From Plut-88900 sp963668115 (lineage in GTDB: Bacteria > Chloroflexota > Dehalococcoidia > Plut-88900): a DNA stretch of 64,000 nucleotides. Under the pieces are notes generated by a model that was not told where the DNA came from, searched no databases, and worked only from the letters and a program-made list of their open reading frames with translations. Position numbers and translations under genes: made by a program. Location: assembly GCA_963668115.1 (NCBI GenBank), contig OY764147.1, positions 2,046,001-2,110,000 of the forward strand, written 5' to 3'. This document shows, piece by piece, positions 35,012 to 44,352 of this stretch. Every line of letters starts with the position of its first letter. The first letter of the stretch is position 1.

Positions 35012-35845
35012 TTAAGGTATCCAGGCTTCGGGGAGGGAGCCGGTGGGGGGATAGCCGCCGTCGGCGTCATGGGTCTCATTTCCAACGAGAGGCGGGTTGA
35101 ATACGCTGAGCAGGTAGAAGCCGGTGTGGGTGTTGACCTGGTGCCTGTCTTTCGGACCCACGAAGTACATGGAGCCGGGGGCGAGGTCCCATTTCTCGCC
35201 GGTGGTCAGGTCTTCGGCGGTACCCTCGCCCTCGATTACGTAGTTGGCTTCCACGTGGTTCTTGTAGTGGAGAACGATGCCGTCGCCGGCGGGGGAGCGG
35301 GGGGTGGAGATGGTGAATCCGCACTCGTCGGCCTGGGTGAGGTAGCGATAGGCCTTGGCTGCGCCGTGGCTGACGCTGACTTCCCGAGTGTCGGCAACCC
35401 GCTTCAGAAACATCGTCCGCCCCGACTCCCCAGCCCAGGCCGGGGGTACATCGCCGGACGGGGGGTAGGCGCCGTCCTCATCGGGCTTTTCGTTGCCGAC
35501 GAGGGCGGGGTTGAAGACCGTGACGGCGTGCATCTCGGTCTTGGTCGATACGTGGTGCTTGTCCCTCGGGCCGACAACATACAAGTCCCCCGGGCCCACG
35601 TCCCAGCTTTTGCCCGTGGCATACTCCGTAACTGTGGCGCTGCCGGAGATGACGAAGCTGGCCTCGATGTGGTGCTTGTAGTGACAGTCGATCTCCCAGC
35701 CTGCGGAGAGCCGGACGTCGGCTAGGGAGAAGCCGACGAGGTCGGTTTTGGTGACCAGGCGGACGGCCTTAAGCCACAGGTCTCCATTCTGCCACTTGGC
35801 TTCCTTGTCGGTGCCTGCGAGTTGGTCTACGGCTCTTACGAACAT
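35012..35845 (-). CDS. double EctC-like cupin protein, copy 5
   Basis: Fifth and first-transcribed array member, 277 residues from ATG 35845 after AGGAGGACACCTGAC. The N domain has HYKHHIEASFVISG and PGDLYVVGPRDKHH; the C domain has HYKNHVEANYVIEGEGTAEDLTTGEKWDLAPGSMYFVGPKDRHQ. Both Glu-Tyr-His triads are present. Its 5' gap and SD resemble those of copy 4 (GTGTCCTCCT on the plus strand), so the two arose by a duplication that included the leader. The IS lies between them and may now separate the transcription of copies 1-4 from copy 5. Confidence 0.82.
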   Translation of the reverse strand: MFVRAVDQLAGTDKEAKWQNGDLWLKAVRLVTKTDLVGFSLADVRLSAGWEIDCHYKHHIEASFVISGSATVTEYATGKSWDVGPGDLYVVGPRDKHHVSTKTEMHAVTVFNPALVGNEKPDEDGAYPPSGDVPPAWAGESGRTMFLKRVADTREVSVSHGAAKAYRYLTQADECGFTISTPRSPAGDGIVLHYKNHVEANYVIEGEGTAEDLTTGEKWDLAPGSMYFVGPKDRHQVNTHTGFYLLSVFNPPLVGNETHDADGGYPPTGSLPEAWIP

Positions 35846-35967
35846 GTCAGGTGTCCTCCTAGAGGGGTTAGGGGTGGGGGGTTATGCTAATGAGAGCTCA
35901 ACAGCTATGTTGTACTGGTAGATACCAATCATAAGTGCTCAAACATGGTGGTTTCACTAAGGTGCGT

Positions 35968-37044
35968 TCACCTTCTCGAGAGAATCGTGTCCAATCTCCA
36001 AGGTTGGACGGATTGCATTAGCAACTCATTTATCTTGATCTGATCCTGATAATCTAATGCGTTATAAGATTCGGGTGAAATAGCAGCAACACCGGAACTG
36101 GCGGATATTAGCGTTTCTAGGAATTCCAGTGAATTAGTTTGCTCGGTCATTGTGATCGTAGCCCTGTATTGCAATTGTTTAGTTATATCACTTAACTGTG
36201 TTGTATCCCTTGACCAGAACACAGCTACTAACGTGTGCAGATGGCCTTCTGAAGGAAACACGCTTACAACACCGTCGTCCTTAAACGTCAGAGAAGCAGA
36301 AAATCTCAGCGATGATCGGAAGTTCAAGTTGGTAACCCCAACAACAGGTGTTTTGACGCTATTATGGTTTCGACGTTGATACCAATATTTTCCTAGTTCG
36401 GTCGCCAGTTTCCTCGTCCGGCTTTTGACGTTCTCGAATCTTCTCTTATTGGCTATCCAGTTGTTCCGCACTGCCGAATTGCGATGTGAACTAGGGTATT
36501 GCTTCCAGAAACGCAACATCGACTCACCATGAGAGATTAAAGATGCATCATAAAGTGCCGCTCTATATGCTGCTAGAAATACAACGTCAGGGTCACAGAA
36601 TTCCAAAGCTGGCAAGTCTATCTTTGAGAATTGTTGATCATGGTGTAGACAAGCCAAAGGTCCACTACACGCGTTATCTATCCCTATCAATTGAGGTTTG
36701 AAATGTGCCGCATTTGACAAGTCAACAGCATTGTCTGGGCTACTTTGCATAAATAGATGCATCCAGTTCTTAGGCTCCCATCGCAGTTCGAGGACCTTGC
36801 CTGACGCGTCCTTAAGCAGGTCCAACACGGCTCGCTTGGAAAGTATGTGACTATTGATCGCGACGTCCTTGCATCGTCTGCCGTTCTCATTTGCTACAAA
36901 CCAGCACCGTCGATCTCGTACCTGATATGACGTCTCTACTTGGCCGAGTAATTTCGTTGCGGTTGACTTAAGTTGGTGTGGTAAGAAGTATTCTTTTCTT
37001 TTACCTTTTAACAATTTAACTTTCTGATTACCAAGTCTGCTCAT
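35968..37044 (-). CDS. AT-rich orphan gene, HNH-like Cys/His pattern
   Basis: This 358-residue protein is not recognised. Its GC content is well below all neighbours and its codon use is different (many A/T-ending codons), so it is probably recently acquired. Residues about 45-145 have a C...C(KDVAINSHILSKR)...NACSGPLACLHHDQQFSKID pattern that recalls the treble-clef zinc-binding module seen in HNH-like and uncharacterised defence-associated proteins. The rest is mixed alpha-beta with no motif. It lies between the cupin array and the M24 gene, 1.6 kb from the R-M island, and may be a defence or stress accessory gene. Confidence 0.5.
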   Translation of the reverse strand: MSRLGNQKVKLLKGKRKEYFLPHQLKSTATKLLGQVETSYQVRDRRCWFVANENGRRCKDVAINSHILSKRAVLDLLKDASGKVLELRWEPKNWMHLFMQSSPDNAVDLSNAAHFKPQLIGIDNACSGPLACLHHDQQFSKIDLPALEFCDPDVVFLAAYRAALYDASLISHGESMLRFWKQYPSSHRNSAVRNNWIANKRRFENVKSRTRKLATELGKYWYQRRNHNSVKTPVVGVTNLNFRSSLRFSASLTFKDDGVVSVFPSEGHLHTLVAVFWSRDTTQLSDITKQLQYRATITMTEQTNSLEFLETLISASSGVAAISPESYNALDYQDQIKINELLMQSVQPWRLDTILSRR

Positions 37045-37158
37045 TGTTGCATCTACAACAATCCAAGATAGGCCCGTTAAGCTAAGTACTCAAATCATAT
37101 GCGGTAGTGAATGCTAGGATTCTCCCAAGTCGATGTGCTAACATGTGCTAACAAGGGA

Positions 37159-38358
37159 TCAACCACCTTTCCTCAATATCTCCAACGGCAGCTTGGATAG
37201 CAGCTCCAGCCCCGACTCCCCCATCACAAATGTGTCTATCAGGCCCGCGGATCGTGGGTCCTTCCCCCGAGAAAATATCTCGTAGTTCGTCACGAACCCC
37301 GGCTCCATCGGCTCATCCACAAATCCGCCGCCCACCACCCGAGTGTGCCCGACCCAGTCAGGCGGCAAGGACAGCCCGACATCATAGCCGCCGCGGTCCA
37401 CCTCTCCGGTAAGGCCGATGGAGGCGAGATATTCGTCGATAGCCCGGCCTATGGCGGTGGGTGGGTCTCCGACCTTCACCTTTTCCTGGACGTAGGGAAT
37501 GCTCTCGGCAAGGGCTTTCATACGGTCTACGGTCTTCTGCTCGGGTTGTCCGAGGCAAAGGAAGCGGCAAAGGTCGACGTGGTAGCGGTTGTAGACGCCG
37601 CATACGTCGGCGAAGATGATCTCGCCTGCCTCGAGGCGGAGCCGGGTGGTGGGCTTGTGGGGCATGCGGAAGCCCTCCTTGCTGACGACGCACCGGATGG
37701 CGGTCTCCTCGCCGCCCGCTTTGGCCATGGCGTACTGCATAGCACCGTTGACCTCAAGCTCGGTGACGCCGGGTGATGCGGCTTCCACGCCGGCCATGAT
37801 GCCGACGTCGGCGATCTCGGCGGCTTTGCGCACGCAGGCGACCTCCAGAGGGGACTTGGTAAGGCCAACGGTGTCGACTATCCATGACCCGTCCACAACC
37901 CGGGCCCCACCCCCCGACATCTTCTCCTCCATGGCCTGCATCATGGCGGGCGACGGGGCGTAGGCCCACTTTTCGATGCCGACGCACCCCTTTAGGAGGC
38001 CCCGGTCCTTCATCGTGTCGATGACAGTGTCGAGTTGGGGGCCCATGGGGTGGAAGGGGAAGGTGGCGTAGAAGACTGCCTCGTCGATGTAGCAGAAGTC
38101 ATTGACCATGCGCTCATGGTAGGAGTCGAAGAAGAGGACTTTCGGGTCATCGGCGCGGATGACCAGGCCCGTGGGGGAGGCGTGGTAGAACCAGATGATG
38201 TCGAAGCCGGTAAGGTAGGTGATGTTGCGGGGCGAACTGACATATAGGATGTCGATGCCGCGGTCGGCCATGCGTCGGCGGACCTTGGCGCGCCGGGTAT
38301 CGTACTCCTCGTTGGGGAAGACGGCGCCGAAGGTCCTTTCGTTGGGCAGGTCTGTCAT
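37159..38358 (-). CDS. M24-fold protein, creatinase/ectoine-hydrolase-like
   Basis: This 399-residue protein has the pita-bread M24 fold with an N-terminal creatinase domain (RRAKVRRRMADRGIDILYVSSPRNITYLTGFDIIWFYHASPTGLVI). Two canonical metal Asp are present (IIFADVCG and YHVDLCRF), but the His of the GHGIG motif is Tyr in GGYDVGLSLPPDW and the last metal Glu is lost in LIDTFVMGE. The GY..G...PPDW pattern resembles the metal-independent ectoine hydrolase (EutD/DoeA) and creatinase group rather than Xaa-Pro aminopeptidases. With five EctC-like genes 1.3 kb away, cyclic amino-acid turnover is a reasonable guess, not a proof. Confidence 0.75.
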   Translation of the reverse strand: MTDLPNERTFGAVFPNEEYDTRRAKVRRRMADRGIDILYVSSPRNITYLTGFDIIWFYHASPTGLVIRADDPKVLFFDSYHERMVNDFCYIDEAVFYATFPFHPMGPQLDTVIDTMKDRGLLKGCVGIEKWAYAPSPAMMQAMEEKMSGGGARVVDGSWIVDTVGLTKSPLEVACVRKAAEIADVGIMAGVEAASPGVTELEVNGAMQYAMAKAGGEETAIRCVVSKEGFRMPHKPTTRLRLEAGEIIFADVCGVYNRYHVDLCRFLCLGQPEQKTVDRMKALAESIPYVQEKVKVGDPPTAIGRAIDEYLASIGLTGEVDRGGYDVGLSLPPDWVGHTRVVGGGFVDEPMEPGFVTNYEIFSRGKDPRSAGLIDTFVMGESGLELLSKLPLEILRKGG

Positions 38359-38380
38359 TGGCGTCTCCTTACGGGCGGGA

Positions 38381-38425
38381 TTTTTGATTGTTTTGCAATT
38401 TCAGGCACGGCTTTGATTGTTTAAG
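38381..38425 (+). repeat. 45-bp dispersed repeat, copy 1
   Basis: Starts TTTTTGATTGTTTTGC and ends GGCTTTGATTGTTTAAG. A second copy at 57013-57057, same orientation, differs at a single base. It contains two TTGATTGTTT motifs. It lies in the 246-bp gap between the M24 gene and hsdR, which otherwise holds only a possible TACAAT (38537-38542). Confidence 0.8.
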
Positions 38426-38604
38426 GTTTCCGGGAGTTTTTTCGGGGGGGTCAAACGCCGCATTGGCGATGGTTGACGGATCGCGGGTAGGCAGGATTTG
38501 GGCGCGACAAAGTCCGTGTTTCACAGTCATAGCAAGTACAATAGCTTCAACGGGCGGGGTGGGGCAAGGGGGAAACATTAGGGTGGTATCATTATCTAAT
38601 AAAG

Positions 38605-41139
38605 ATGAATGAAGCGACAGCGCGAATCAAGATAAACAAGCTGCTTGAGAAGGCCGGTTGGCGCTTTTTCCCGGAAGGAGACAGGCTCGCCAACATCCAG
38701 CTTGAGCTAGGCGTCACTCTCAAGCCTTCCGACCTCAATGAACTCGGCGATGATTTCGAGAAGACCGACAGAGGGGTCGTGGACTATCTGCTTCTGAACG
38801 AGCAGGGATTTCCGTTCATTGTGCTGGAGGCCAAGTCTGAAGGGAAGCAACCTCTTGTTGGTAAAGAGCAAGCTAGGAAGTACGCTCGCTCGCAGAACTG
38901 CCGGTTTGTCCTGCTCTCCAACGGGAACCTGCACTATTTTTGGGATTTAGAGCAAGGCAACCCTTACATCATTACATCCTTCCCAACTCCGGGCTCCGTA
39001 ACGGGCTATGCCAAGGTACATCGCGACCCACAGCGGCTGATAGACGAACAGGTCCGCGATGACTACATAGTATTGACCCAGCGTCCTAACTACGCTTCAG
39101 AGGCAGCGTGGAAGAATGAGGCTGAGCGAGAGGACTTCAAACGGGCCAACAACCTCCGCTTCCTGCGTTCTTACCAGCTCCGGGCGATTCATACAGTGCA
39201 GAAGGCGGTGAAGGACGGCAGCGACCGCTTCCTGTTCGAGATGGCTACCGGCACAGGAAAGACTCTTACTGCGGCGGCAGTAATCAAGCTGTTCCTACGC
39301 TCCGGCAATGCTTCGCGAGTGCTGTTCCTGGTTGATCGTCTTGAACTTGAGGAGCAAGCAAGGAAGGTCTTCACCGCTCTCCTTTCCAATGACTACCAAA
39401 CCATCATCTACAAGGAGCGGCGTGACGACTGGCGCCCGGCCGAAATTGTGGTAAGCACAGTCCAGTCATTGCAGTTCAACAACAAGTACCAGTCTCTCTT
39501 TGACCCAACCGACTTCGACCTCGTCATCTCAGACGAGGCGCACCGCTCCATCAGTGGCAACGCCCGTTCAGTGTTCGATTATTTCGTCGGGTACAAGCTC
39601 GGTCTCACAGCCACACCCAAGGACTATTTGCGTGGCTTCGACAAGTCCGGCCCCGACGTGCGAGACCCTCGCGAGGTTGAGCGAAGGTTGCTGCTGGACA
39701 CCTACCGCACCTTCGGCTGCAATAGCGGCCAACCCACCTTCAGATATTCCCTTCTGGACGGGGTCAGGGACGGCTATCTCATCAATCCTACCGTCGTGGA
39801 CGCCCGCACCGAGATAACCACCCAATTGCTTGCCGATGACGGATTCATAGTATCGGTCACTGACGACACCGGAGAAGAGCATGATGAGACTTACAAGCAG
39901 CGCGAGTTCGAGAAGCGTTTCTTCTCCAAAGCCACCAACGAGCTCTTTTGCAAGACGTTCCTGGAGAATGCGCTGAGGGACCCCGTCAGCGGCGAGGTCG
40001 GCAAGTCCATCGTGTTTGCCGTGAGCCAAAACCATGCCGCCCGACTAACGCAAACCCTCAACGAAATGGCCGACCTCATGTATCCGGGCAAATACCAGTC
40101 CGACTTCGCCGTTCAGGTAACTTCCCTGGTGCCCGACGCCCAGCGGTTCACCATCAACTTCGCCAATAACAACCTGTTGGGTTCGGGCAACTTTCTCTCC
40201 TCATACCGAACAAGCAAGGCACGGGTCTGCGTGACCGTAGGCATGATGACCACCGGCTACGACTGCACGGACATCCTCAACCTGGGCATGTTCCGGCCCA
40301 TCTTTTCGCCCACCGACTTTGTGCAGATCAAGGGCCGGGGCACCCGCAAGCATAGCTTCCTCGAACAGTTGCATGACCCCGACCTCGCCCAGACCGTAGC
40401 CCAACCGGACAAGACCGCCTTCAAGCTGTTCGATTTCTTCGGCAACTGCGAGTACTTCGAGACCGAATTCAACTACGACGAGGTAATCAAGCTGCCGCGT
40501 CCCCAACCCGGCAAGGACGGAGACGGAGCGAATGGCGCTCCCCCGACCATAATTCACAGCTACGAACACCTGGGTTCGGACATTATCAAGTCTATCCAGG
40601 AAGTGAAGGTCGGCGAGGAGGGCATGAAGATCGACCGGATGTTTTTCGACCGGTTCGCGGACACGGTCAAATCGGACGATATCGTCAAAGAGGCCATAGA
40701 GGCCGGGCAATGGGACCGGGTCATCGACTACGTGAACCGCGAGGTCTTCGACAAGCCCGAGGAATACTACACCCTGGACAAGCTCCGCAAAGCCGCTTCC
40801 GTCGACCGCCGCCTGACTTTACGAGAGATTCTTGAAAAGGTCTTCGACCTCATCCCCGCTTTCAAGTCCAGGGACGAGCTGCTGGAAGAGGAGTTCAACA
40901 AGTTCGTCGCCGACCATACGCCCCCCCTCCCCGACTCCATACCCGCCATCAAGAACTTCTTCAAGGCGTACATCACCAACGGCATAACCCGGGCCGCTGT
41001 TGACAACAAGGATTTCACCTATCTGGCTACCAACGCCGCATTCACTATGAAAGACTATAGAGCGGTGCCCGACAATTACCGAGTGCTGGTTCCCGAATAC
41101 ATCAAGGACTATGTCCCGCTGAACCAGTTCGCGGCGTAG
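38605..41139 (+). CDS. hsdR: type I restriction enzyme R subunit (HsdR)
   Basis: This 844-residue protein is a type I restriction motor/nuclease subunit. The N-terminal nuclease domain carries VVDYLLLNEQGFPFIVLEAKS near residue 57, the PD-ExK motif. Walker A FEMATGTGKTLTAAA lies near 213 and the DEAH-type SDEAHRSI near 309. LGLTATPKDYLRGFD, YSLLDGVRDGYLINPTVV, the GMMTTGYDCTDILNLGMFRP region and KGRGTR cover the later helicase motifs. The C-terminal helical domain that binds the methylase follows. It opens an island of co-directional genes: DUF4258, YgiT finger and the M-S fusion. Confidence 0.93.
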   Translation: MNEATARIKINKLLEKAGWRFFPEGDRLANIQLELGVTLKPSDLNELGDDFEKTDRGVVDYLLLNEQGFPFIVLEAKSEGKQPLVGKEQARKYARSQNCRFVLLSNGNLHYFWDLEQGNPYIITSFPTPGSVTGYAKVHRDPQRLIDEQVRDDYIVLTQRPNYASEAAWKNEAEREDFKRANNLRFLRSYQLRAIHTVQKAVKDGSDRFLFEMATGTGKTLTAAAVIKLFLRSGNASRVLFLVDRLELEEQARKVFTALLSNDYQTIIYKERRDDWRPAEIVVSTVQSLQFNNKYQSLFDPTDFDLVISDEAHRSISGNARSVFDYFVGYKLGLTATPKDYLRGFDKSGPDVRDPREVERRLLLDTYRTFGCNSGQPTFRYSLLDGVRDGYLINPTVVDARTEITTQLLADDGFIVSVTDDTGEEHDETYKQREFEKRFFSKATNELFCKTFLENALRDPVSGEVGKSIVFAVSQNHAARLTQTLNEMADLMYPGKYQSDFAVQVTSLVPDAQRFTINFANNNLLGSGNFLSSYRTSKARVCVTVGMMTTGYDCTDILNLGMFRPIFSPTDFVQIKGRGTRKHSFLEQLHDPDLAQTVAQPDKTAFKLFDFFGNCEYFETEFNYDEVIKLPRPQPGKDGDGANGAPPTIIHSYEHLGSDIIKSIQEVKVGEEGMKIDRMFFDRFADTVKSDDIVKEAIEAGQWDRVIDYVNREVFDKPEEYYTLDKLRKAASVDRRLTLREILEKVFDLIPAFKSRDELLEEEFNKFVADHTPPLPDSIPAIKNFFKAYITNGITRAAVDNKDFTYLATNAAFTMKDYRAVPDNYRVLVPEYIKDYVPLNQFAA

Positions 41140-41145
41140 TATAAT
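41140..41145 (+). promoter_or_regulatory. -10-like TATAAT at the hsdR 3' end
   Basis: TATAAT overlaps the hsdR stop codon by one base and lies just before GTG 41150 and GTG 41156 of the DUF4258 gene. If active it would give the toxin-like gene a separate, nearly leaderless transcript. Confidence 0.4.
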
Positions 41146-41149
41146 CCGC

Positions 41150-41506
41150 GTGAGCGTGACCGAAGGCCCTTCCCATGTTCACGTCCGGGACATTATTGGA
41201 GCTATACGCTTCAATCGGGTGCGGATCACCGATCACGCCGTTGAAGAATCCCAGGCAGACCGATTGCTCCTGAATCAGGTGTTCCGCAGCGTTTTTGATG
41301 GCGAGATTATTGAAAGCTATCCCGACGACGACCCGTATCCCAGTTGCTTGGTCTACGGGAAAGCTCCGGGTGGGGAGCCGGTCCACAGCGTGTGGGCGTT
41401 CAATAGGCAGACCCGTTGGGCCGTGCTGATTACCGTGTACCGCCCCGACCCCGAGCGTTGGATCGATTGGCGTAGCAGGAGGCCGCCCGATGATGCCCTT
41501 CAGTAA
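41150..41506 (+). CDS. DUF4258 protein, putative toxin
   Basis: A 118-residue DUF4258 protein, a RelE/BrnT-like small fold often found as a toxin next to a YgiT-type or DUF2283 antitoxin. The family features are RVRITDHAVEESQADRLLLNQV with the conserved His, and GEIIESYPDDDPYPSCLVYG, followed by HSVWAFNRQTRWAVLITVYRPDP. GTG 41150 and 41156 are both possible. It overlaps the next gene by 17 bp. Confidence 0.72.
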   Translation: MSVTEGPSHVHVRDIIGAIRFNRVRITDHAVEESQADRLLLNQVFRSVFDGEIIESYPDDDPYPSCLVYGKAPGGEPVHSVWAFNRQTRWAVLITVYRPDPERWIDWRSRRPPDDALQ

Positions 41507-41735
41507 ATGCCCGACATGCGGGGGCGAGATGATCGACAAGCAGGTCGAGAAGCTCCTGCGCGGCGGCGTCAACCTCGCCGTCGTGACCGTGCCGGCCGAG
41601 GTCTGCCTGCGCTGCGGCGAACGCCTCTACCCCGCGGAAACCGTCGCCCGCTTCGAGCAGATTCGCAGCAAGCTCGCCCGACAGGACGTGGAGGAGTTCG
41701 CCCCTTTGGGCCGCTCCTTCAAAGCCCCCGCCTGA
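41490..41735 (+). CDS. YgiT-type zinc-finger protein, putative antitoxin
   Basis: An 81-residue protein starting at ATG 41490 after AGGAGG. CPTCGG near residue 7 and CLRCGERL near 39 form the YgiT/MqsA N-terminal zinc finger. VEKLLRGGVNLAVVTVPAEV lies between. No helix-turn-helix C-terminal domain follows, so it is the short finger-only version paired with DUF4258. The methylase gene starts five bases after its stop. It is translated from inside the R-M operon. Confidence 0.78.
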   Translation: MMPFSKCPTCGGEMIDKQVEKLLRGGVNLAVVTVPAEVCLRCGERLYPAETVARFEQIRSKLARQDVEEFAPLGRSFKAPA

Positions 41736-41739
41736 CCCC

Positions 41740-44313
41740 ATGCTCGACTCCGAAACCAAACGCCGCATTGACACCGCGCGCGACATCCTCGTCGGCAAGG
41801 TCCCCGACCCCAAGAGCCAGGTCGAGCAGATAACCATAGCCCTCATCTACAAGTTCATGGACGACATGGACGCCCTAAGCGAGGAACTGGGCGGCAAACG
41901 GACCTTTTTCGGCGGGGACTTCACCAAATACGGCTGGGCCAAGCTCATGAGCCCCGGCATCGGGGGGCACGAGACCCTCAACCTCTATGCCGAGGCCATA
42001 ACAAAGATGCCCGAAAACCCCGGTATCCCCCGCCTGTTTCGGGACATCTTCAACAATGCCTATCTGCCCTATCGCGACCCGGAGACTTTGCGGGCGTTCC
42101 TCAAGATCATCAATGAGTTCACCTACGATCACTCGGAGCGGTTGGGCGACGCTTTCGAGTACCTGCTATCGGTTCTCGGGGCCCAGGGAGACGCAGGCCA
42201 GTTTCGCACACCGCGCCACATCATCGACTTCATAGTCTCAATCGTGGACCCGAAGAAGGACGAGGTGGTGCTGGACCCGGCCTGCGGCACCGGCGGGTTC
42301 CTGATATCGGCTTACAAGCACATACTGGCAGCCAACACCGACGGCGACGGCCAGAGCACGCTGACGCCCGATGCCCGGGGCCGGCTGGTGAGCAACTTCA
42401 GGGGCTACGACATCTCCCCGGACATGGTGCGCCTGTCCCTGGTGAACATGTACCTGCACGGCTTCGTCGAGCCGAAGATATCCGAGTACGACACGCTGAC
42501 CAGCGACGAGCGGTGGAACGAGTTCGCCGACGTTATCCTGGCCAACCCGCCCTTCATGTCGCCGAAGGGCGGCATCAGGCCGCACAACCGCTTCTCCATC
42601 CAGTCCAAGCGCAGCGAAGTGCTGTTCGTGGACTACATGGCGGAGCACCTGACGGCCAACGGTCGGGCCGGCATCATAGTGCCGGAGGGGATAATCTTCC
42701 AGAGCCAGAACGCCTACAAGCGGCTTCGTAAGATGCTGGTAGAGACTTGCCTGGTCGCCGTGGTGTCCCTGCCCGCCGGCGTGTTCAAGCCCTACTCCGG
42801 CGTCAAGACTTCCATCCTGGTACTGGACAAGTCCCTGGCCCGGAAGACCGACAAAGTAGCCTTCTTCAAGGTGGAAAACGACGGGTTCGACCTGGGCGAC
42901 CAGCGCCGTCCCATAGAAGCCAATGACCTGCCGCAGACGGCCCGCGCCGTCCGGGAATGGCTGGACGGACTCCGGTCGGAGCAGGGGTCTGTGCTGCGGG
43001 AAGAAGGCGTAGTCTACAGGGCCGGCCCCGGCGATCACAGCATGGCCAACTTCCTGGTCCTGAAGGACAGGATTGCCGCCGACGGGGAATACAACCTGAG
43101 CGGGGAACGGTACCAGGCCACTCGTGAATACGACCACTCCTTTCCGTTGGTAGAGATCGGCGATAAAACTCTATTTCGTGTTGAGAGTGGGGGCACCCCG
43201 AAGTCTAACGTGGAAGAATACTGGAATGGTGGCGTAGCTTGGGCAACATTGGTTGACCTTCCAGCGGATAACCTCGTCACGGAAATACGGTCAACTCGAC
43301 GCACTATTAGTGCCACTGGTCTAGAAAGGTCATCTGCGACGCTACTTCCTGAAAACTCGGTAGTGGTGTCTACACGTGCAACCATCGGGAGGATTGGCAT
43401 AAACAGAATCCCATTGGCCACGAATCAGGGTTTCAAGAATATCGTCATTGAAGATTTGGGAAGGGTGATACCTGAATATGTTGCACTAGCGATGACGCAG
43501 TTGGCGCCCACAATGGATAATTGGGCCAGCGGTGGCACCTTTAAGGAAATCTCTAAGTCCTTATTCTGCCAACTCCAAATCCCCCTCCCCCCACTCCCCG
43601 TGCAGCGCGAAATCGTGGAGGAGATAGAGGGCTACCAGAAGGTCATAAACGGGGCGAGGGCTGTGGTGGACAACTACCGACCGCATATTGTCGTTGACCC
43701 GGAGTGGCCGCTGGTGGCAGTAGGCAAGGTTGCCAAGCAAATCAAGACAGGTTTCGCATGCGGAACCGCTAAATCTCAGTCTCATGGGGTACCCCATATC
43801 AGACCCATGAACATAACTGAGGATGGTCAGTTTACATGGAATGGCGTGAAGCACATCAGCGCAGAAGAATATCAGGGAAGAGAAGAATATGCTCTATTAG
43901 CTGGAGATGTTCTTTTCAATAACACGAACAGCAAGGAATTAGTTGGCAAGACTTGTCTAATTGTCGAACCCATAAATGGTGGATATTCAAATCACATGAC
44001 TAGACTCCGCGTCTTGGATGATCAATGCGTTCCTAGCTTTCTCGCCCACATCCTGCACACAGCGTGGCGCAAAGGAGAATTCATTGAACGGGCTAACCGG
44101 TGGGTGGGACAAGCGGGGATCAATATGGATTCGCTAAGCAAGTTTGCGGTTCCTCTCCCACCCCTCCCCACCCAAAAAGCCATCGTCGCCGAAATCGAAG
44201 CCGAGCAGGAAATTGTCAACGCCAACCGGGAACTGATAACGCGGTTTGAAAAGAAGATCAAAGGGGTGGTGGGTCGGGTGTGGGGGGAGAATGAAGACAA
44301 CGCGATACTTTGA
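41740..44313 (+). CDS. type I R-M HsdM-HsdS fusion
   Basis: This 857-residue protein joins a type I adenine methyltransferase to a specificity subunit. Residues 1-440 are HsdM: N-terminal helical domain, SAM motif DPACGTGGF near 179 and catalytic NPPF near 269. Residues about 465-857 are HsdS with two target-recognition domains, each ending in a conserved helix motif (IPLPPLPVQREIVEEIEGYQ near 630; VPLPPLPTQKAIVAEIEAEQ near 810). The two recognition stretches (about 43140-43560 and 43740-44150) are visibly AT-richer than the methylase part, as expected from domain swapping. The recognition site cannot be deduced. Fused M-S proteins are known but uncommon. Confidence 0.9.
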   Translation: MLDSETKRRIDTARDILVGKVPDPKSQVEQITIALIYKFMDDMDALSEELGGKRTFFGGDFTKYGWAKLMSPGIGGHETLNLYAEAITKMPENPGIPRLFRDIFNNAYLPYRDPETLRAFLKIINEFTYDHSERLGDAFEYLLSVLGAQGDAGQFRTPRHIIDFIVSIVDPKKDEVVLDPACGTGGFLISAYKHILAANTDGDGQSTLTPDARGRLVSNFRGYDISPDMVRLSLVNMYLHGFVEPKISEYDTLTSDERWNEFADVILANPPFMSPKGGIRPHNRFSIQSKRSEVLFVDYMAEHLTANGRAGIIVPEGIIFQSQNAYKRLRKMLVETCLVAVVSLPAGVFKPYSGVKTSILVLDKSLARKTDKVAFFKVENDGFDLGDQRRPIEANDLPQTARAVREWLDGLRSEQGSVLREEGVVYRAGPGDHSMANFLVLKDRIAADGEYNLSGERYQATREYDHSFPLVEIGDKTLFRVESGGTPKSNVEEYWNGGVAWATLVDLPADNLVTEIRSTRRTISATGLERSSATLLPENSVVVSTRATIGRIGINRIPLATNQGFKNIVIEDLGRVIPEYVALAMTQLAPTMDNWASGGTFKEISKSLFCQLQIPLPPLPVQREIVEEIEGYQKVINGARAVVDNYRPHIVVDPEWPLVAVGKVAKQIKTGFACGTAKSQSHGVPHIRPMNITEDGQFTWNGVKHISAEEYQGREEYALLAGDVLFNNTNSKELVGKTCLIVEPINGGYSNHMTRLRVLDDQCVPSFLAHILHTAWRKGEFIERANRWVGQAGINMDSLSKFAVPLPPLPTQKAIVAEIEAEQEIVNANRELITRFEKKIKGVVGRVWGENEDNAIL

Positions 44314-44352
44314 AGAGCAGGTTCGCCGTAAGCGGCCCTATGAGGAGCGGTC

